Shown piece by piece: positions 14,216 to 21,764 of a DNA stretch of 32,775 nucleotides; position 1 is the first letter of the stretch, and every line of letters starts with the position of its first letter. Origin of the DNA: a virus; IMG/VR virus record IMGVR_UViG_3300042731_002272, positions 1-32,775 of that record. One strand, 5' to 3'. A program made the position numbers and the translations under genes. A model generated the notes under the pieces. The model had not been told where the DNA came from and did not search any database. It saw only the letters and a list, made by a program, of their open reading frames with translations.

Positions 14216-14854
14216 CTAGAAGTCCCGGGCGCTCGTCACCGCCTCAAAGGTGCCGGCAGCCAAGGAGAACGCCTTGCCCAGGATTGGAGACAGTGTGGCG
14301 ATGGTCAACTCGTGGACGTACTCCGGCTGGACCTCCAACTCCTGCACAGACACATCAGACGCCATAGCATCGAAGTCGCCGCCGGCCTTGTAGCGCGACG
14401 GCAGGCACCCGGCCATGAACCATGCCCGGCCAGGAATCCTCGTGGCCAGGGAGGTCACAGCGATTTCGTCTGGAAATATCGACCCTTTGTCGCCCGGGAG
14501 TGCCGCAGCCAGAGGGCGGTAGCCGATGAAGTGGACGAGGACGAGGTTGCGCCGGAGAGGCTGAAGGCCCCTGACGGCGTTGCTCACCCAGAGGAAGAAG
14601 TCGGAGTCGTAGAAGCGAGCCCCCCTCGACATGGTGATGGGGCTCACGTCAGCCGTCTTGACCGCCCTCCTCTTGTACTCCCAATTCCCCGGCTGGACGG
14701 TGCGGTGCTCGATGGTGATCTCCGGCGTGGTGCAGGCAGAAAACCCGAGCACGGGATCGAAGATGCTGAAGAGCGGGTTTCCAGCATGGCCCGACGCATC
14801 GAAGACCCAGAACGGGTAAACCTGTAGCAGATCAAGGAATCTGGGTCGGGCCAT
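14216..14854 (-). CDS. gp19-like tail tube paralog
   Basis: This 212-residue protein shares with its upstream neighbour the core pattern T-T-P-E-I-T-I-E-H, then a basic strand (W-E-Y-K-R-R-A-V-K), S-R-G-A-R-F-Y-D and S-D-F-F-L-W-V. These belong to the gp19-type tail tube family (PF06841). Its N-terminus is different and aromatic (L-L-Q-V-Y-P-F-W-V-F-D), and the C-terminal 60 residues diverge. It may be a second tube subunit, a tube-initiator or terminator ring like gp48 or gp54 of T4, or a hub protein; those T4 proteins contain the same tube fold. ATG 14854 has a GGAGG site about 8 bases upstream. Confidence 0.8.
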   Translation of the reverse strand: MARPRFLDLLQVYPFWVFDASGHAGNPLFSIFDPVLGFSACTTPEITIEHRTVQPGNWEYKRRAVKTADVSPITMSRGARFYDSDFFLWVSNAVRGLQPLRRNLVLVHFIGYRPLAAALPGDKGSIFPDEIAVTSLATRIPGRAWFMAGCLPSRYKAGGDFDAMASDVSVQELEVQPEYVHELTIATLSPILGKAFSLAAGTFEAVTSARDF

Positions 14855-14939
14855 CTGGACCTCCTCGGCCCATGATGCCCGACCCCGGCCTTAGAGACCA
14901 GACCTCACGGCAGGATGGGCCGACTCCTCACGGGGGTCT

Positions 14940-15512
14940 CTAGCTCGGCCTCTCGATGTCAACCCGCTCGCAGGCGACATCGATCTCGCCGAGGCTGATG
15001 TCCGACGTGTTCGCGTCGAGGTCTGCCGCCAGCTTCACCCTGATGGGGATGCCGTTGCGGACGATGTACCGCTTGGCGATCTCGTCGCTCACGTCGAGGA
15101 CCGTCCCCGCCGAGGTGTCGCGGGAAAGCTCCCGCGCCGGCCTCTGGACGTGGAAGATGGTCACGTCGGCCCGGTACTCGTTGCCCTCCACCGCTCCGAG
15201 AATCCAGTTGAAAAACGCCGTGTCGTACCGCGTCACGCCCCGACTGAAGGTCAGGTCATTGATGGACGGAACACCCGGGTACTTCTGGGTGTAGGTGAGG
15301 ATGCCCTCACGGTACTCTGCCGTCTCCAGCGTGATCTCCGGAGTGGTGATGGCCTGGAAGCCTGCCTCTGCCTCGGTGGCCGTGAAGCCCTCGCCGGTGC
15401 CTTCCGGCTGAAGGACATCGGTGCCCAGCGTGCCAGGCACGCCGACAACCCCACTCGCCCTGGCGTGGAACCGGAAGCTGTGGAGAGGATCGCTCGCTGC
15501 TGCCCTCGTCAT
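14940..15512 (-). CDS. 19: T4 gp19-type tail tube protein
   Basis: This 190-residue protein has the tube family features: a D-P-L-H-S-F-R-F-H start near residue 9, F-Q-A-I-T-T-P-E-I-T-L-E near 52-63, Y-T-Q-K-Y-P-G near 73-79, F-S-R-G-V-T-R-Y-D near 89-97 and F-F-N-W-I near 100-104. Copies of such a protein stack as hexamer rings inside the contractile sheath and form the channel for DNA. The T4 tube protein is of similar size (about 160 residues). It lies downstream of the sheath gene, with several small genes between. The ATG has a GGAGCAGGGG site upstream. It is the best candidate for the main tube subunit. Confidence 0.9.
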   Translation of the reverse strand: MTRAAASDPLHSFRFHARASGVVGVPGTLGTDVLQPEGTGEGFTATEAEAGFQAITTPEITLETAEYREGILTYTQKYPGVPSINDLTFSRGVTRYDTAFFNWILGAVEGNEYRADVTIFHVQRPARELSRDTSAGTVLDVSDEIAKRYIVRNGIPIRVKLAADLDANTSDISLGEIDVACERVDIERPS

Positions 15513-15530
15513 GTTCCCCTGCTCCTTCCC

Positions 15531-16091
15531 CTAGTAGCTCGGTGTCTGGGTCATGCCGCGCCCGATGAGGTCCCCGAGGGTGAACATCCTTCCCTCGCCC
15601 ACCTCGAACGGCGACGGCAGTGCATAGACCCGATCCACGAACTGCCGGAGAGTCATCTCCTCTTCGGCCATCTCCTCTGCGATGGTGTTGTAGAGGGACG
15701 GCCATTTCTCCACCATGGTCAGGATAGCGCCGGCCTCTTCAAGAGGGCGCCACTTGGATGGCATGAACCGCCACCGCCCGACCTCCCGTGTCTCCCTCAT
15801 GGCGCGGCCAATTGGTGCTGTCGGCAGCATCTCCTTGAGGTCAACCCCCGTCCGACTGAGCTTGTCCGCGAAGGCAACCCCGTAGGCAGACGCGGCGTGC
15901 TCCTTGAGCCACCGCCTCCAATCCGCCTCCCGGAGAGCCTCGTGCCCCACGACAACGAGGGGGAGGACTCCGTGGGCATCCCTGCCGGGGTAGTTCTCGT
16001 TGGTGAGCTTCATGAGCTTGACGAGGAGCCCGTTGCTGTCAGGTGGCGCCGGCCTGAGGGCGCCCTGAAGCTGCTCTGAGAGCTTGCTCAT
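15531..16091 (-). CDS. Hypothetical tail-region protein, 186 residues
   Basis: No family is recognised. It starts with M-S-K-L-S-E-Q-L-Q-G-A-L, strikingly like the shared N-terminal peptide of the cassette at 22964-31407, but without the E-A cleavage residues. The middle is helical and basic, with M-R-E-T-R-E-V-G-R-W-R-F-M-P-S-K-W-R. The last half has helices (I-L-T-M-V-E-K-W-P-S-L-Y-N-T-I-A-E-E-M) and F-T-L-G-D-L-I-G-R-G-M. Its position just before the tube gene could suit a tail assembly chaperone or a small tail component; the helical, non-repetitive sequence fits a chaperone better. The ATG overlaps the upstream stop (ATGA). Confidence 0.7.
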   Translation of the reverse strand: MSKLSEQLQGALRPAPPDSNGLLVKLMKLTNENYPGRDAHGVLPLVVVGHEALREADWRRWLKEHAASAYGVAFADKLSRTGVDLKEMLPTAPIGRAMRETREVGRWRFMPSKWRPLEEAGAILTMVEKWPSLYNTIAEEMAEEEMTLRQFVDRVYALPSPFEVGEGRMFTLGDLIGRGMTQTPSY

Positions 16092-16498
16092 GATGCCGGC
16101 CTCACCCTTCCCGGGCGCGCGTGAACACGCGCCCAGAGCGCCACAGACGCCCCGGTGGTCACCACCTGAATCTTCTGATCCCAGGCCAACTCCAGCGGAC
16201 CCGTGAACAGGTACATGCCTGCCCCCGGGGCCGCCAACTGAGTGGTCCGGGCCGGAGCTGTGATGATGTTCACGACGGCCGTGGCAGCGTCACCGAAGTC
16301 GGCGAGGATCTGATCGATGATGTACGTCTCGAAAGACCCGTCCTGCTCGGCGAAGTCAAGCTCAAAGAGCCCGCCCTGGTTGGCCGGCGGAAACGTGCGG
16401 ATGCCGTCCGCGTCCACAGGCGTACCAGCCCCCGCAGAGCCGGTGAACTGGTTGCCGGCCGTGATCTGCTGCTCGATGATGCCTGGCGCCGTTGCCAC
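16088..16498 (-). CDS. Hypothetical virion protein, 136 residues, GTG start
   Basis: No family is recognised. The protein is small, beta-rich and lacks charged helices: F-T-G-S-A-G-A-G-T-P-V-D near 18-29, L-F-E-L-D-F-A-E-Q-D-G-S-F-E-T-Y-I near 45-60, then M-Y-L-F-T-G-P-L-E-L-A-W and V-A-L-W-A-R-V-H near the end. This looks like a single compact beta-sandwich that could decorate the tail. The start is GTG 16498 with AGGAGG 6 bases upstream, a clear ribosome site. It is translationally coupled to the next gene (ATGA). Confidence 0.65.
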   Translation of the reverse strand: MATAPGIIEQQITAGNQFTGSAGAGTPVDADGIRTFPPANQGGLFELDFAEQDGSFETYIIDQILADFGDAATAVVNIITAPARTTQLAAPGAGMYLFTGPLELAWDQKIQVVTTGASVALWARVHARPGRVRPAS

Positions 16499-16517
16499 GA
16501 TCCCTCCTCAGACGGCC

Positions 16518-16928
16518 CTAGATGGCCAACGCGGAGTCGTCGTAGAAGACGAGCCAAGACGCGGTGTCGGCGTCGTAGTACGTCGGCACGCCTGTCCCGC
16601 CCGTCGCCGGCTCACCCGTCTTCCTGCCGTTCGTGCAGAAAGCCACGCGGCCGTCGAACCCCACGGGGAGGTCCGCGAAGGCGTACTTCGGCAGGGCGGC
16701 CAACTGCGCCGCGCCCTGAAGCGCCTCGGCCGCGTCCACGGTGTCGTCGTCCACCGTGACGCTCAGGGTGCCATCGACGATGTACCCCTTGAGCACGGAA
16801 TTGGCGTCGAGGTCCGCGATGGTGACATCGGACCACACCTTGGAGTCGCCGGGGCCAAGCTCGATGTTCGGGCCTGGCACGAAGACTGGATCCCCGCTCG
16901 CCGGAACGTATGCGATTGTTGCGTCCAT
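16518..16928 (-). CDS. Virion protein with fibre-type C-terminal domain
   Basis: Residues about 86-136 match a small domain common at the C-terminal end of phage fibre and baseplate proteins: D-L-P-V-G-F-D-G-R-V, then T-N-G-R-K-T-G-E and G-T-G-V-P-T-Y-Y-D followed by an aromatic segment. The N-terminal half has several beta-strands (S-K-V-W-S-D-V-T-I-A, G-T-L-S-V-T-V-D-D-D). The protein lies between the sheath and tube genes and may be a small adhesin or baseplate-associated unit. ATG 16928 follows a GAGGTGAGGG stretch. No enzymatic motif is visible. Confidence 0.7.
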   Translation of the reverse strand: MDATIAYVPASGDPVFVPGPNIELGPGDSKVWSDVTIADLDANSVLKGYIVDGTLSVTVDDDTVDAAEALQGAAQLAALPKYAFADLPVGFDGRVAFCTNGRKTGEPATGGTGVPTYYDADTASWLVFYDDSALAI

Positions 16929-16968
16929 TTTCCCTCACCTCACGAGCTAAGAGCCCGTCTCGTCCTCT

Positions 16969-17439
16969 CTACTCGCCTTGGATGCCCTTCACGAAGCGAA
17001 GCCCCAAGACGAGAGCCCCGCGTTTCGACTTGGCCTCTGCTCCGCTGACCCCTTTCAGATCTGCAATCTTGGCCTTGATCTTGGCGATCTTGTCGCTCTT
17101 CTTGAGCTTCTCCCAGGCCGCCTTGGCCACGCCCAGGAGCCGCAGAAGGCGCCCAGGCTTCTTGACTGCGCCCTGGATCCACAGACCCCCCTCGTCGGCC
17201 TCCCCGAAGAGGTCATACTCGATGGCCTCCAGAATGGCCGCAGAGAGCATCTCAGGGTCGGCCCCCGTCCTCTCGGCGATGGAGTCAGCGGCGAACTGAA
17301 CGTCCTCCTGAAGGCCCCAACAGGGGACCCCGGTGACCTCCTCACAGATGTCCTGCTCCAGGGAGGTTTCGTCGTCCTCCCGAGGCTCACCCTTGGCCTC
17401 TTGGAGGATGCGCCTCAGTTCTGCCGCGTTACCGCCCAT
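16969..17439 (-). CDS. Helical protein after the sheath gene, possible N-terminal protease site
   Basis: No family is recognised in these 156 residues. The N-terminus reads A-A-E-L-R-R-I-L-Q-E-A-K-G-E, with L-Q-E followed by A at 12-15, which fits a T4 prohead-protease site and resembles the cassette proteins. The rest is mostly helical: C-W-G-L-Q-E-D-V-Q-F-A-A-D near 40, M-L-S-A-A-I-L-E-A-I-E near 65, and a basic C-terminal region (A-W-E-K-L-K-K-S-D-K-I-A-K-I-K-A). ATG 17439 has a GGGGGTAGG stretch upstream. It lies directly after the sheath gene. It could be a tail chaperone or a minor internal protein. Confidence 0.65.
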   Translation of the reverse strand: MGGNAAELRRILQEAKGEPREDDETSLEQDICEEVTGVPCWGLQEDVQFAADSIAERTGADPEMLSAAILEAIEYDLFGEADEGGLWIQGAVKKPGRLLRLLGVAKAAWEKLKKSDKIAKIKAKIADLKGVSGAEAKSKRGALVLGLRFVKGIQGE

Positions 17440-17455
17440 CGCCTACCCCCGCCGA

Positions 17456-19996
17456 CTACGCCGCCGCCTGCGACACCTGCTGTTGCAGACGGAAGACGAT
17501 GAACTCACCCGGGACGTTCACGGCGACGTAGATGTCGCAGTAGACCAGCCCAGCGTCCTGCACGTTCTGGGGGTTGTTGGTCTCGTCGCAGATGACGGTG
17601 AACGCCTCGGCCGGCGTCTCACCCTTGAAGAGCCCCTGGCCGAACAGGGTCAGCATGAAGGACTCGATGGAGAGCCTGATGCGGCTCCACAGCGAGGGAC
17701 CCACATCCTCGAACACGAAGCCGTGCGTCCCGTCGAAGATGCTCTTCTTCAGGAAGTTGAACAGCCTCCTGGCGTGGACGTACCTGAAGTCCGAGGGTGG
17801 GTTCTCCAGGGTCCTGGCACCCCAGACGGCGCGGCCCGTCTGCGGGGTGTCCATCAGGGCGTTCACCTGCTTGGGGTGGAGAATGTCCACCTCCTCGAAC
17901 TCCAGGGTCCTCTCCAGACCCTCGGAGAAGAGGAGCTTGCCGTCCTCGGTGCCCGCAGGCGCCTTGCCGACGCTCTTGTTGCTGTCCGTGCGCGCGTAGA
18001 CGCCCGCGATGTGGCCTCCCGGTGGGATGTTGGTGGGGAGGTCCGTCACGGGGTCCGCGATGGTGATCCAGGGGTAGTAGAGCGCCGCGTAGGAGCTGTT
18101 GGCCCCGAGGGTGTTGACGCGGTAGTCCCGCGCCTGTTGCGGCGTGTATCCCTGCGGGGTCGCCAGGATGATGAACCACTTTTCGTTGCGCTCCGCCTCG
18201 GTGATCTGATCGTTGCTCATCGTGACGTTGCCGGCCGCGTCCGGGATCGTCAGGTTGATGAGTTCGTCCGTGGGGAGCAGGGCGTACATGCCCTCCCGGT
18301 CCGTCAGGAGCGACGGGTTGGTCAACTCGCTGCGGCCGATGGGCGCGGTGCCGTTCGAGCCGCCCGTCAGGGTCTCCTGCTGGAGGGTGTCGGTGGGCTC
18401 GATGTAGCTGACGCCCGTGATGATGGAGCCAGGCACAGGGCCCGTTGGGGTCGCCGCGTGGCTCGTCTCGGCCTCGGCGGGCTCCTGACCGGCGGGGACT
18501 TGGAAGGCGAAGTCGCCGGTGTCGTAGTCCACCACGTTGAAGTTCGCCGCCGCCGCGCCGTCCACGTCGCCCGTCAGGTTGCCACTGCCGTCGTCGGTGA
18601 TGGTCCTCGCGGTGCCGTTGACATCGGTGTAGGTGATGCTGACCGAGCCCGGCTGGACCGGGGTCGCCAGAGCCGGCGACCGGATGCCCACCGGGATGTT
18701 GGCCGTGCCGCCCGTGCCGTCCGTCGAGCCGAACTGCGCCTGGGAGGTGTTGCCGCCGCCGACCGCCCGAGAGCGCTGGTAGCCGCTCAGGTTGCGCGGC
18801 CCCACGTCCTCGTTGGAGGGCTCGACGAGACCGAGGAGGGACGACCCCACGCCGACGTTGTTGAGGACCGAACCCACGTACTTGGCATCGGTCGAGTCGG
18901 TGAAGGAGAGCCCCTCGAACGTCTCCTGAAGGTCGTAGGAGGCAAGCTCGCTGTCGTACAGGTAGACGAGAACGTCATACCGGCTGTACGACGCCGTGCC
19001 CCGCGTGAAGTAGTCGTCGTCGCCCCGCACGTCGAGGCGGAGATTGTTGCCCCAGGCGCCGGCCGAGATCGGATCGATGTCCCACACCTGCTGGGTGTAG
19101 GCCGCCTGGACCGGGATCTGATCCGCCGGGGCCGTGGCGACCGTCATGGACCACACGCCGGTCGTGTAGTCGATGGCGCCAGCCGTGGCCGGGGAGTTCC
19201 ACCCGCCCACACCGTCGTCGGTGACGGTGATCTGGGTCCCGACGGGGGTGTAGTCCGCGTCGATGGTGGACGCAGCATCGGGCTCCTGACCGCTCTCGAC
19301 CGACAGGGTGTAGTGCCCTGTCTCGTAGTCGATGTAGCCCCGGACCTCGCTGCCGGCGTCCTTGAGCAAGCCGTCCTTCGCCGGGTCGGTGTAGGGCACC
19401 GAGGCCGTCGAGACGGTCGTGTCGAGGGTCACCGTGCCGGGGACGATCTGAGCATCACCTGCCACCACGATGCGACCGGTGAAAGAGTCGTAGCTCCCGT
19501 CAGGCGCGGGCGAGGCGTTGGTGTCCTGGCCCGTGACCGGGGTGCCAGCGGGGTAGTAGGAGACGGTGATGGAGCCCGGTTCGATCTCGGGGACATGGGA
19601 GAAGTCCACCTCGCCGATGGACGGTGACGCCGAGTCCATGGCCACCGTCACACCATCACCTGTGGCGATGGTCTCCTCGGCCCAATCGCTGTTGATGAAT
19701 CCGTCTGCCGAGACGGCCCCGTTCGACGGATCGGTGGACACGACGCGCACCACGTAGGCCCTTCTGCCACCGTTGGCGAAGAAGGCGTAGGTGTGCGTCG
19801 GCACCTGGCTGTCGGCGATGAACGTGCCGAACGTCCGCTCGAACGCAGGGAAGCTCGTCACGAGGACGGCTTCGTTGGTGGGGCCCATGTCGGTGAACCC
19901 GACGATGCCCATGTTGGAAGTCGAGACTCCCTGGATGGGAGTCAAGCCGGTGCGCCGCTCTTGGACGTAGACGCCTGGATGATTGAACTCGGGCAT
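17456..19996 (-). CDS. 18: Contractile tail sheath protein (T4 gp18 type) with inserted domains
   Basis: This 846-residue protein is a sheath subunit. The N-terminus (P-G-V-Y-V-Q-E-R near 7-14, G-I-V-G-F-T-D near 30-36) and the conserved C-terminal core (T-G-R-A-V-W-G-A-R-T near 720-729, R-Y-V-H-A-R-R-L near 738-745, F-T-V-I-C-D-E near 799-805) match the sheath families PF04984 and PF17482. It is about 190 residues longer than T4 gp18. The excess includes three Ig-like modules with a D-D-G-x-G and D-Y-x-T-G pattern at about 137-250, 253-302 and 447-515; the same module occurs in the capsid protein at the right edge. Sheath subunits surround the tube and drive contraction. ATG 19996 has AGGTAGG upstream. 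Confidence 0.95.
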   Translation of the reverse strand: MPEFNHPGVYVQERRTGLTPIQGVSTSNMGIVGFTDMGPTNEAVLVTSFPAFERTFGTFIADSQVPTHTYAFFANGGRRAYVVRVVSTDPSNGAVSADGFINSDWAEETIATGDGVTVAMDSASPSIGEVDFSHVPEIEPGSITVSYYPAGTPVTGQDTNASPAPDGSYDSFTGRIVVAGDAQIVPGTVTLDTTVSTASVPYTDPAKDGLLKDAGSEVRGYIDYETGHYTLSVESGQEPDAASTIDADYTPVGTQITVTDDGVGGWNSPATAGAIDYTTGVWSMTVATAPADQIPVQAAYTQQVWDIDPISAGAWGNNLRLDVRGDDDYFTRGTASYSRYDVLVYLYDSELASYDLQETFEGLSFTDSTDAKYVGSVLNNVGVGSSLLGLVEPSNEDVGPRNLSGYQRSRAVGGGNTSQAQFGSTDGTGGTANIPVGIRSPALATPVQPGSVSITYTDVNGTARTITDDGSGNLTGDVDGAAAANFNVVDYDTGDFAFQVPAGQEPAEAETSHAATPTGPVPGSIITGVSYIEPTDTLQQETLTGGSNGTAPIGRSELTNPSLLTDREGMYALLPTDELINLTIPDAAGNVTMSNDQITEAERNEKWFIILATPQGYTPQQARDYRVNTLGANSSYAALYYPWITIADPVTDLPTNIPPGGHIAGVYARTDSNKSVGKAPAGTEDGKLLFSEGLERTLEFEEVDILHPKQVNALMDTPQTGRAVWGARTLENPPSDFRYVHARRLFNFLKKSIFDGTHGFVFEDVGPSLWSRIRLSIESFMLTLFGQGLFKGETPAEAFTVICDETNNPQNVQDAGLVYCDIYVAVNVPGEFIVFRLQQQVSQAAA

Positions 19997-20038
19997 ACCT
20001 ACCTACCTCGTTTCCCTTCCCACTGACCCGGTATGTTC

Positions 20039-20512
20039 TTAGCGGCGCTTCTTTCGGCCTCTCCGTGTCTTCTTCTTCTCCTCCTCCGGCTCCTTCTCCT
20101 GCCCCTCCTCGTCAGAGGATGAGGCCGCTCCATCTTCGCCCGACGCCACCGGACCTGGCTCGTTGGTCACCCCTGAGACCTCTGAGACATCCTCGGTTGT
20201 GCTAGAGCCTACCACACTCGGAATCTCAGACGCATCCCCTTCTTTGCTACCTTCGCTTTTGGGGGCCTCGACGACCGGAGCCGGTGGGGGCTCGGGTGCC
20301 GGGGCCTCCTTCTTCTGCTCGACCGCTGGCTTCACGGCCGGCTTGGCCGGCTTCTGCCTGACCTCCACCACCTGTGGCGGCTTCATGGTCAAGAGGTGAG
20401 CCACCGCCGCCCTCTCAGCCACGAAGCGGGTCTTCGGCCTGATGACCGCTCCCTCCTTGCCAGGCAGATCCACGCAAGTAGTGATCGTCCCCCTGTAGTA
20501 CCAAAGCGGCAT
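20039..20512 (-). CDS. Small domain plus disordered linker and basic tail
   Basis: This 157-residue protein begins with a compact domain of about 60 residues (M-P-L-W-Y-Y-R-G-T-I-T, then D-L-P-G-K-E-G-A-V-I-R-P-K). A proline-, alanine- and glutamate-rich region of about 80 residues follows, probably disordered. It ends in a strongly basic tail, K-K-K-T-R-R-G-R-K-K-R-R. The plan resembles the protein at 30309-30800, although sequence identity is low. A tail of this kind can bind DNA or negatively charged proteins. The start ATG 20512 follows the upstream stop by a few bases and has an AGAGGTG site; the N-terminal extension to 20605 is unlikely. It lies between the terminator-like gene and the sheath gene. 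Confidence 0.7.
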   Translation of the reverse strand: MPLWYYRGTITTCVDLPGKEGAVIRPKTRFVAERAAVAHLLTMKPPQVVEVRQKPAKPAVKPAVEQKKEAPAPEPPPAPVVEAPKSEGSKEGDASEIPSVVGSSTTEDVSEVSGVTNEPGPVASGEDGAASSSDEEGQEKEPEEEKKKTRRGRKKRR

Positions 20513-20516
20513 CCCG

Positions 20517-21218
20517 TCACCTCTGTCCCACTGACCCGGACTTGGATAGTACCCCCACTCCGAGGTTTGGGGTAGTGGGTGCGATCCAAGGGTCATTGAA
20601 GTCAAGTTCGGCCTCCACCCGAAGGCTCAGGGTGTGGCCGAGGGTTCTGTCAGCTATCGCTGCAACCTCGTCGAGGTTGTCGATGCTCTCCTGAAAGGCG
20701 TAGTAGCCCCGCTCATCCCCTTCGGAATCTACCAAGAAGACCTGGCCGTAGGGGAAGAAGAAGCGGCCAGCGTGCATGAGCATGAGGTCTGCCTCGGAGC
20801 GTCGGCGCCCTCGGATGTGGAGTTCGTAGCTGATGTCGTATGGGTAGGGGTAGGTGGCGATCTCCACGCGCTTGGGATACTGCCTCCCGTCGCTGCCCTG
20901 CTGAGTCTCCCCGTCGCCAGCGGGCGCGATGTAGGCCCGCCCCATGGGGTTCCACCGGTTCATGGCTGGCGTGATGGCGGTCCGAGAGACGGCGATGTGG
21001 GGCATGACCCCATCCTGATACACGTCCTCGGGGTTCTGGAAGATGACGGGGACCATGCCGCCCCACGCCTCGGGGCCCTGCACTCCGTTGATGCGAACCG
21101 CGTAGTCCTGCACCTCTTCGCCGTCAAGCTCGATGAGGACTAGCTCGGCGCCGAGGGTCGTGACGACGCCCTCGTCGAAGTTCCGAAGGAAGACCCTTCC
21201 TGTCCTGCCACCCGCCAC
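20517..21218 (-). CDS. gp15-like tail terminator / sheath stabilisation protein
   Basis: This 233-residue protein resembles T4 gp15 in its plan. Residues about 145-175 contain D-I-S-Y-E-L-H-I-R-G-R-R-R-S-E-A-D, then F-F-F-P-Y-G, like the gp15 segment in which Y-E-L-x-I is followed by a charged helix and an aromatic segment. The later stretch L-S-L-R-V-E-A-E-L-D-F near 200-213 matches a gp15 strand. The early part contains V-E-D-V-Y-Q-D-G and T-A-I-T-P-A-M-N-R-W-N-P. In T4, gp15 caps the tail and joins it to the neck, and its gene precedes the sheath gene as here. The start is GTG 21218 with GGAG about 12 bases upstream. The assignment rests on pattern only. Confidence 0.55.
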   Translation of the reverse strand: MAGGRTGRVFLRNFDEGVVTTLGAELVLIELDGEEVQDYAVRINGVQGPEAWGGMVPVIFQNPEDVYQDGVMPHIAVSRTAITPAMNRWNPMGRAYIAPAGDGETQQGSDGRQYPKRVEIATYPYPYDISYELHIRGRRRSEADLMLMHAGRFFFPYGQVFLVDSEGDERGYYAFQESIDNLDEVAAIADRTLGHTLSLRVEAELDFNDPWIAPTTPNLGVGVLSKSGSVGQR

Positions 21219-21231
21219 CGGCCGATGGCTC

Positions 21232-21753
21232 CTACGCCTTCATCGACCGGACGTACTCACGCGCGATGCCCTGGAGCCCCACGAGCTTCGCGGCAGCGGT
21301 CCATTTCGAGATGACCTCGGCAGAGGCCCTCTCGGGATCCGGGACGTTGGGGATGAGTCCGCGCCGGGCGCAGTCGGCCGCCGCCATGGACACGGCCTCC
21401 AGGGCAGCGTCCTCACTGACCTTCTCCACCTTGGCCACGTCGGTCGCCGTGTCGGCCAGGAAGCCCATGAGCATCTCGGCCGGCGAGGGGTGGTTGGTGA
21501 CGCCGTGGTCACCACCCCTGTCGGGGTCGCCACCCGGGGAGTAGTCCGGTGCCCTCGTGCCGCCGGTCCCCGTGTAGCTGCGCTCGGGAGTCTGCTTGCC
21601 CGGAGCACCACCGTCGAGCGGCATCGCGCCACGCCCCACGTTGGTCATGCCCATGGCCTCGTCCAGGGCCTCCTCTCGGAGACCGTCCAACTCCCCTTCC
21701 TGCACGGTCCTGAGCGCCTTCGTCAGCACCGCGTTCACCTTCGCCATGTCCAT
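21232..21753 (-). CDS. Hypothetical protein, 173 residues, before the terminator-like gene
   Basis: No family is recognised. The N-terminal 60 residues are helical (V-L-T-K-A-L-R-T-V-Q-E-G-E-L-D, then E-A-L-D-E-A-M). A glycine- and proline-rich, disordered-looking section follows (Y-S-P-G-G-D-P-D-R-G-G-D-H-G). The C-terminal 80 residues are again helical, with M-L-M-G-F-L-A-D-T-A-T-D-V and K-L-V-G-L-Q-G-I-A-R-E-Y-V. A helical protein of about this size upstream of the tail genes could be a small terminase or a chaperone, but the similarity is too weak to assign. ATG 21753 or the ATG two codons later could be the start; the first has a GGGGG stretch upstream. Confidence 0.65.
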   Translation of the reverse strand: MDMAKVNAVLTKALRTVQEGELDGLREEALDEAMGMTNVGRGAMPLDGGAPGKQTPERSYTGTGGTRAPDYSPGGDPDRGGDHGVTNHPSPAEMLMGFLADTATDVAKVEKVSEDAALEAVSMAAADCARRGLIPNVPDPERASAEVISKWTAAAKLVGLQGIAREYVRSMKA

Positions 21754-21764
21754 GTTCGAGCCCC

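Noticed and set aside
14855-14939. Possible hairpin between the two tube genes, with GAGACC and GGTCTC ends
   Set aside because: The arms are far apart, with a long unpaired middle and no T-run. It is too weak to list as a terminator.
17333-19627. A 764-residue open frame on the plus strand
   Set aside because: It lies antisense to the confidently assigned sheath gene and is rich in Val, Arg, Gly and Asp. It is a by-product of high GC content and codon bias, with no family match.
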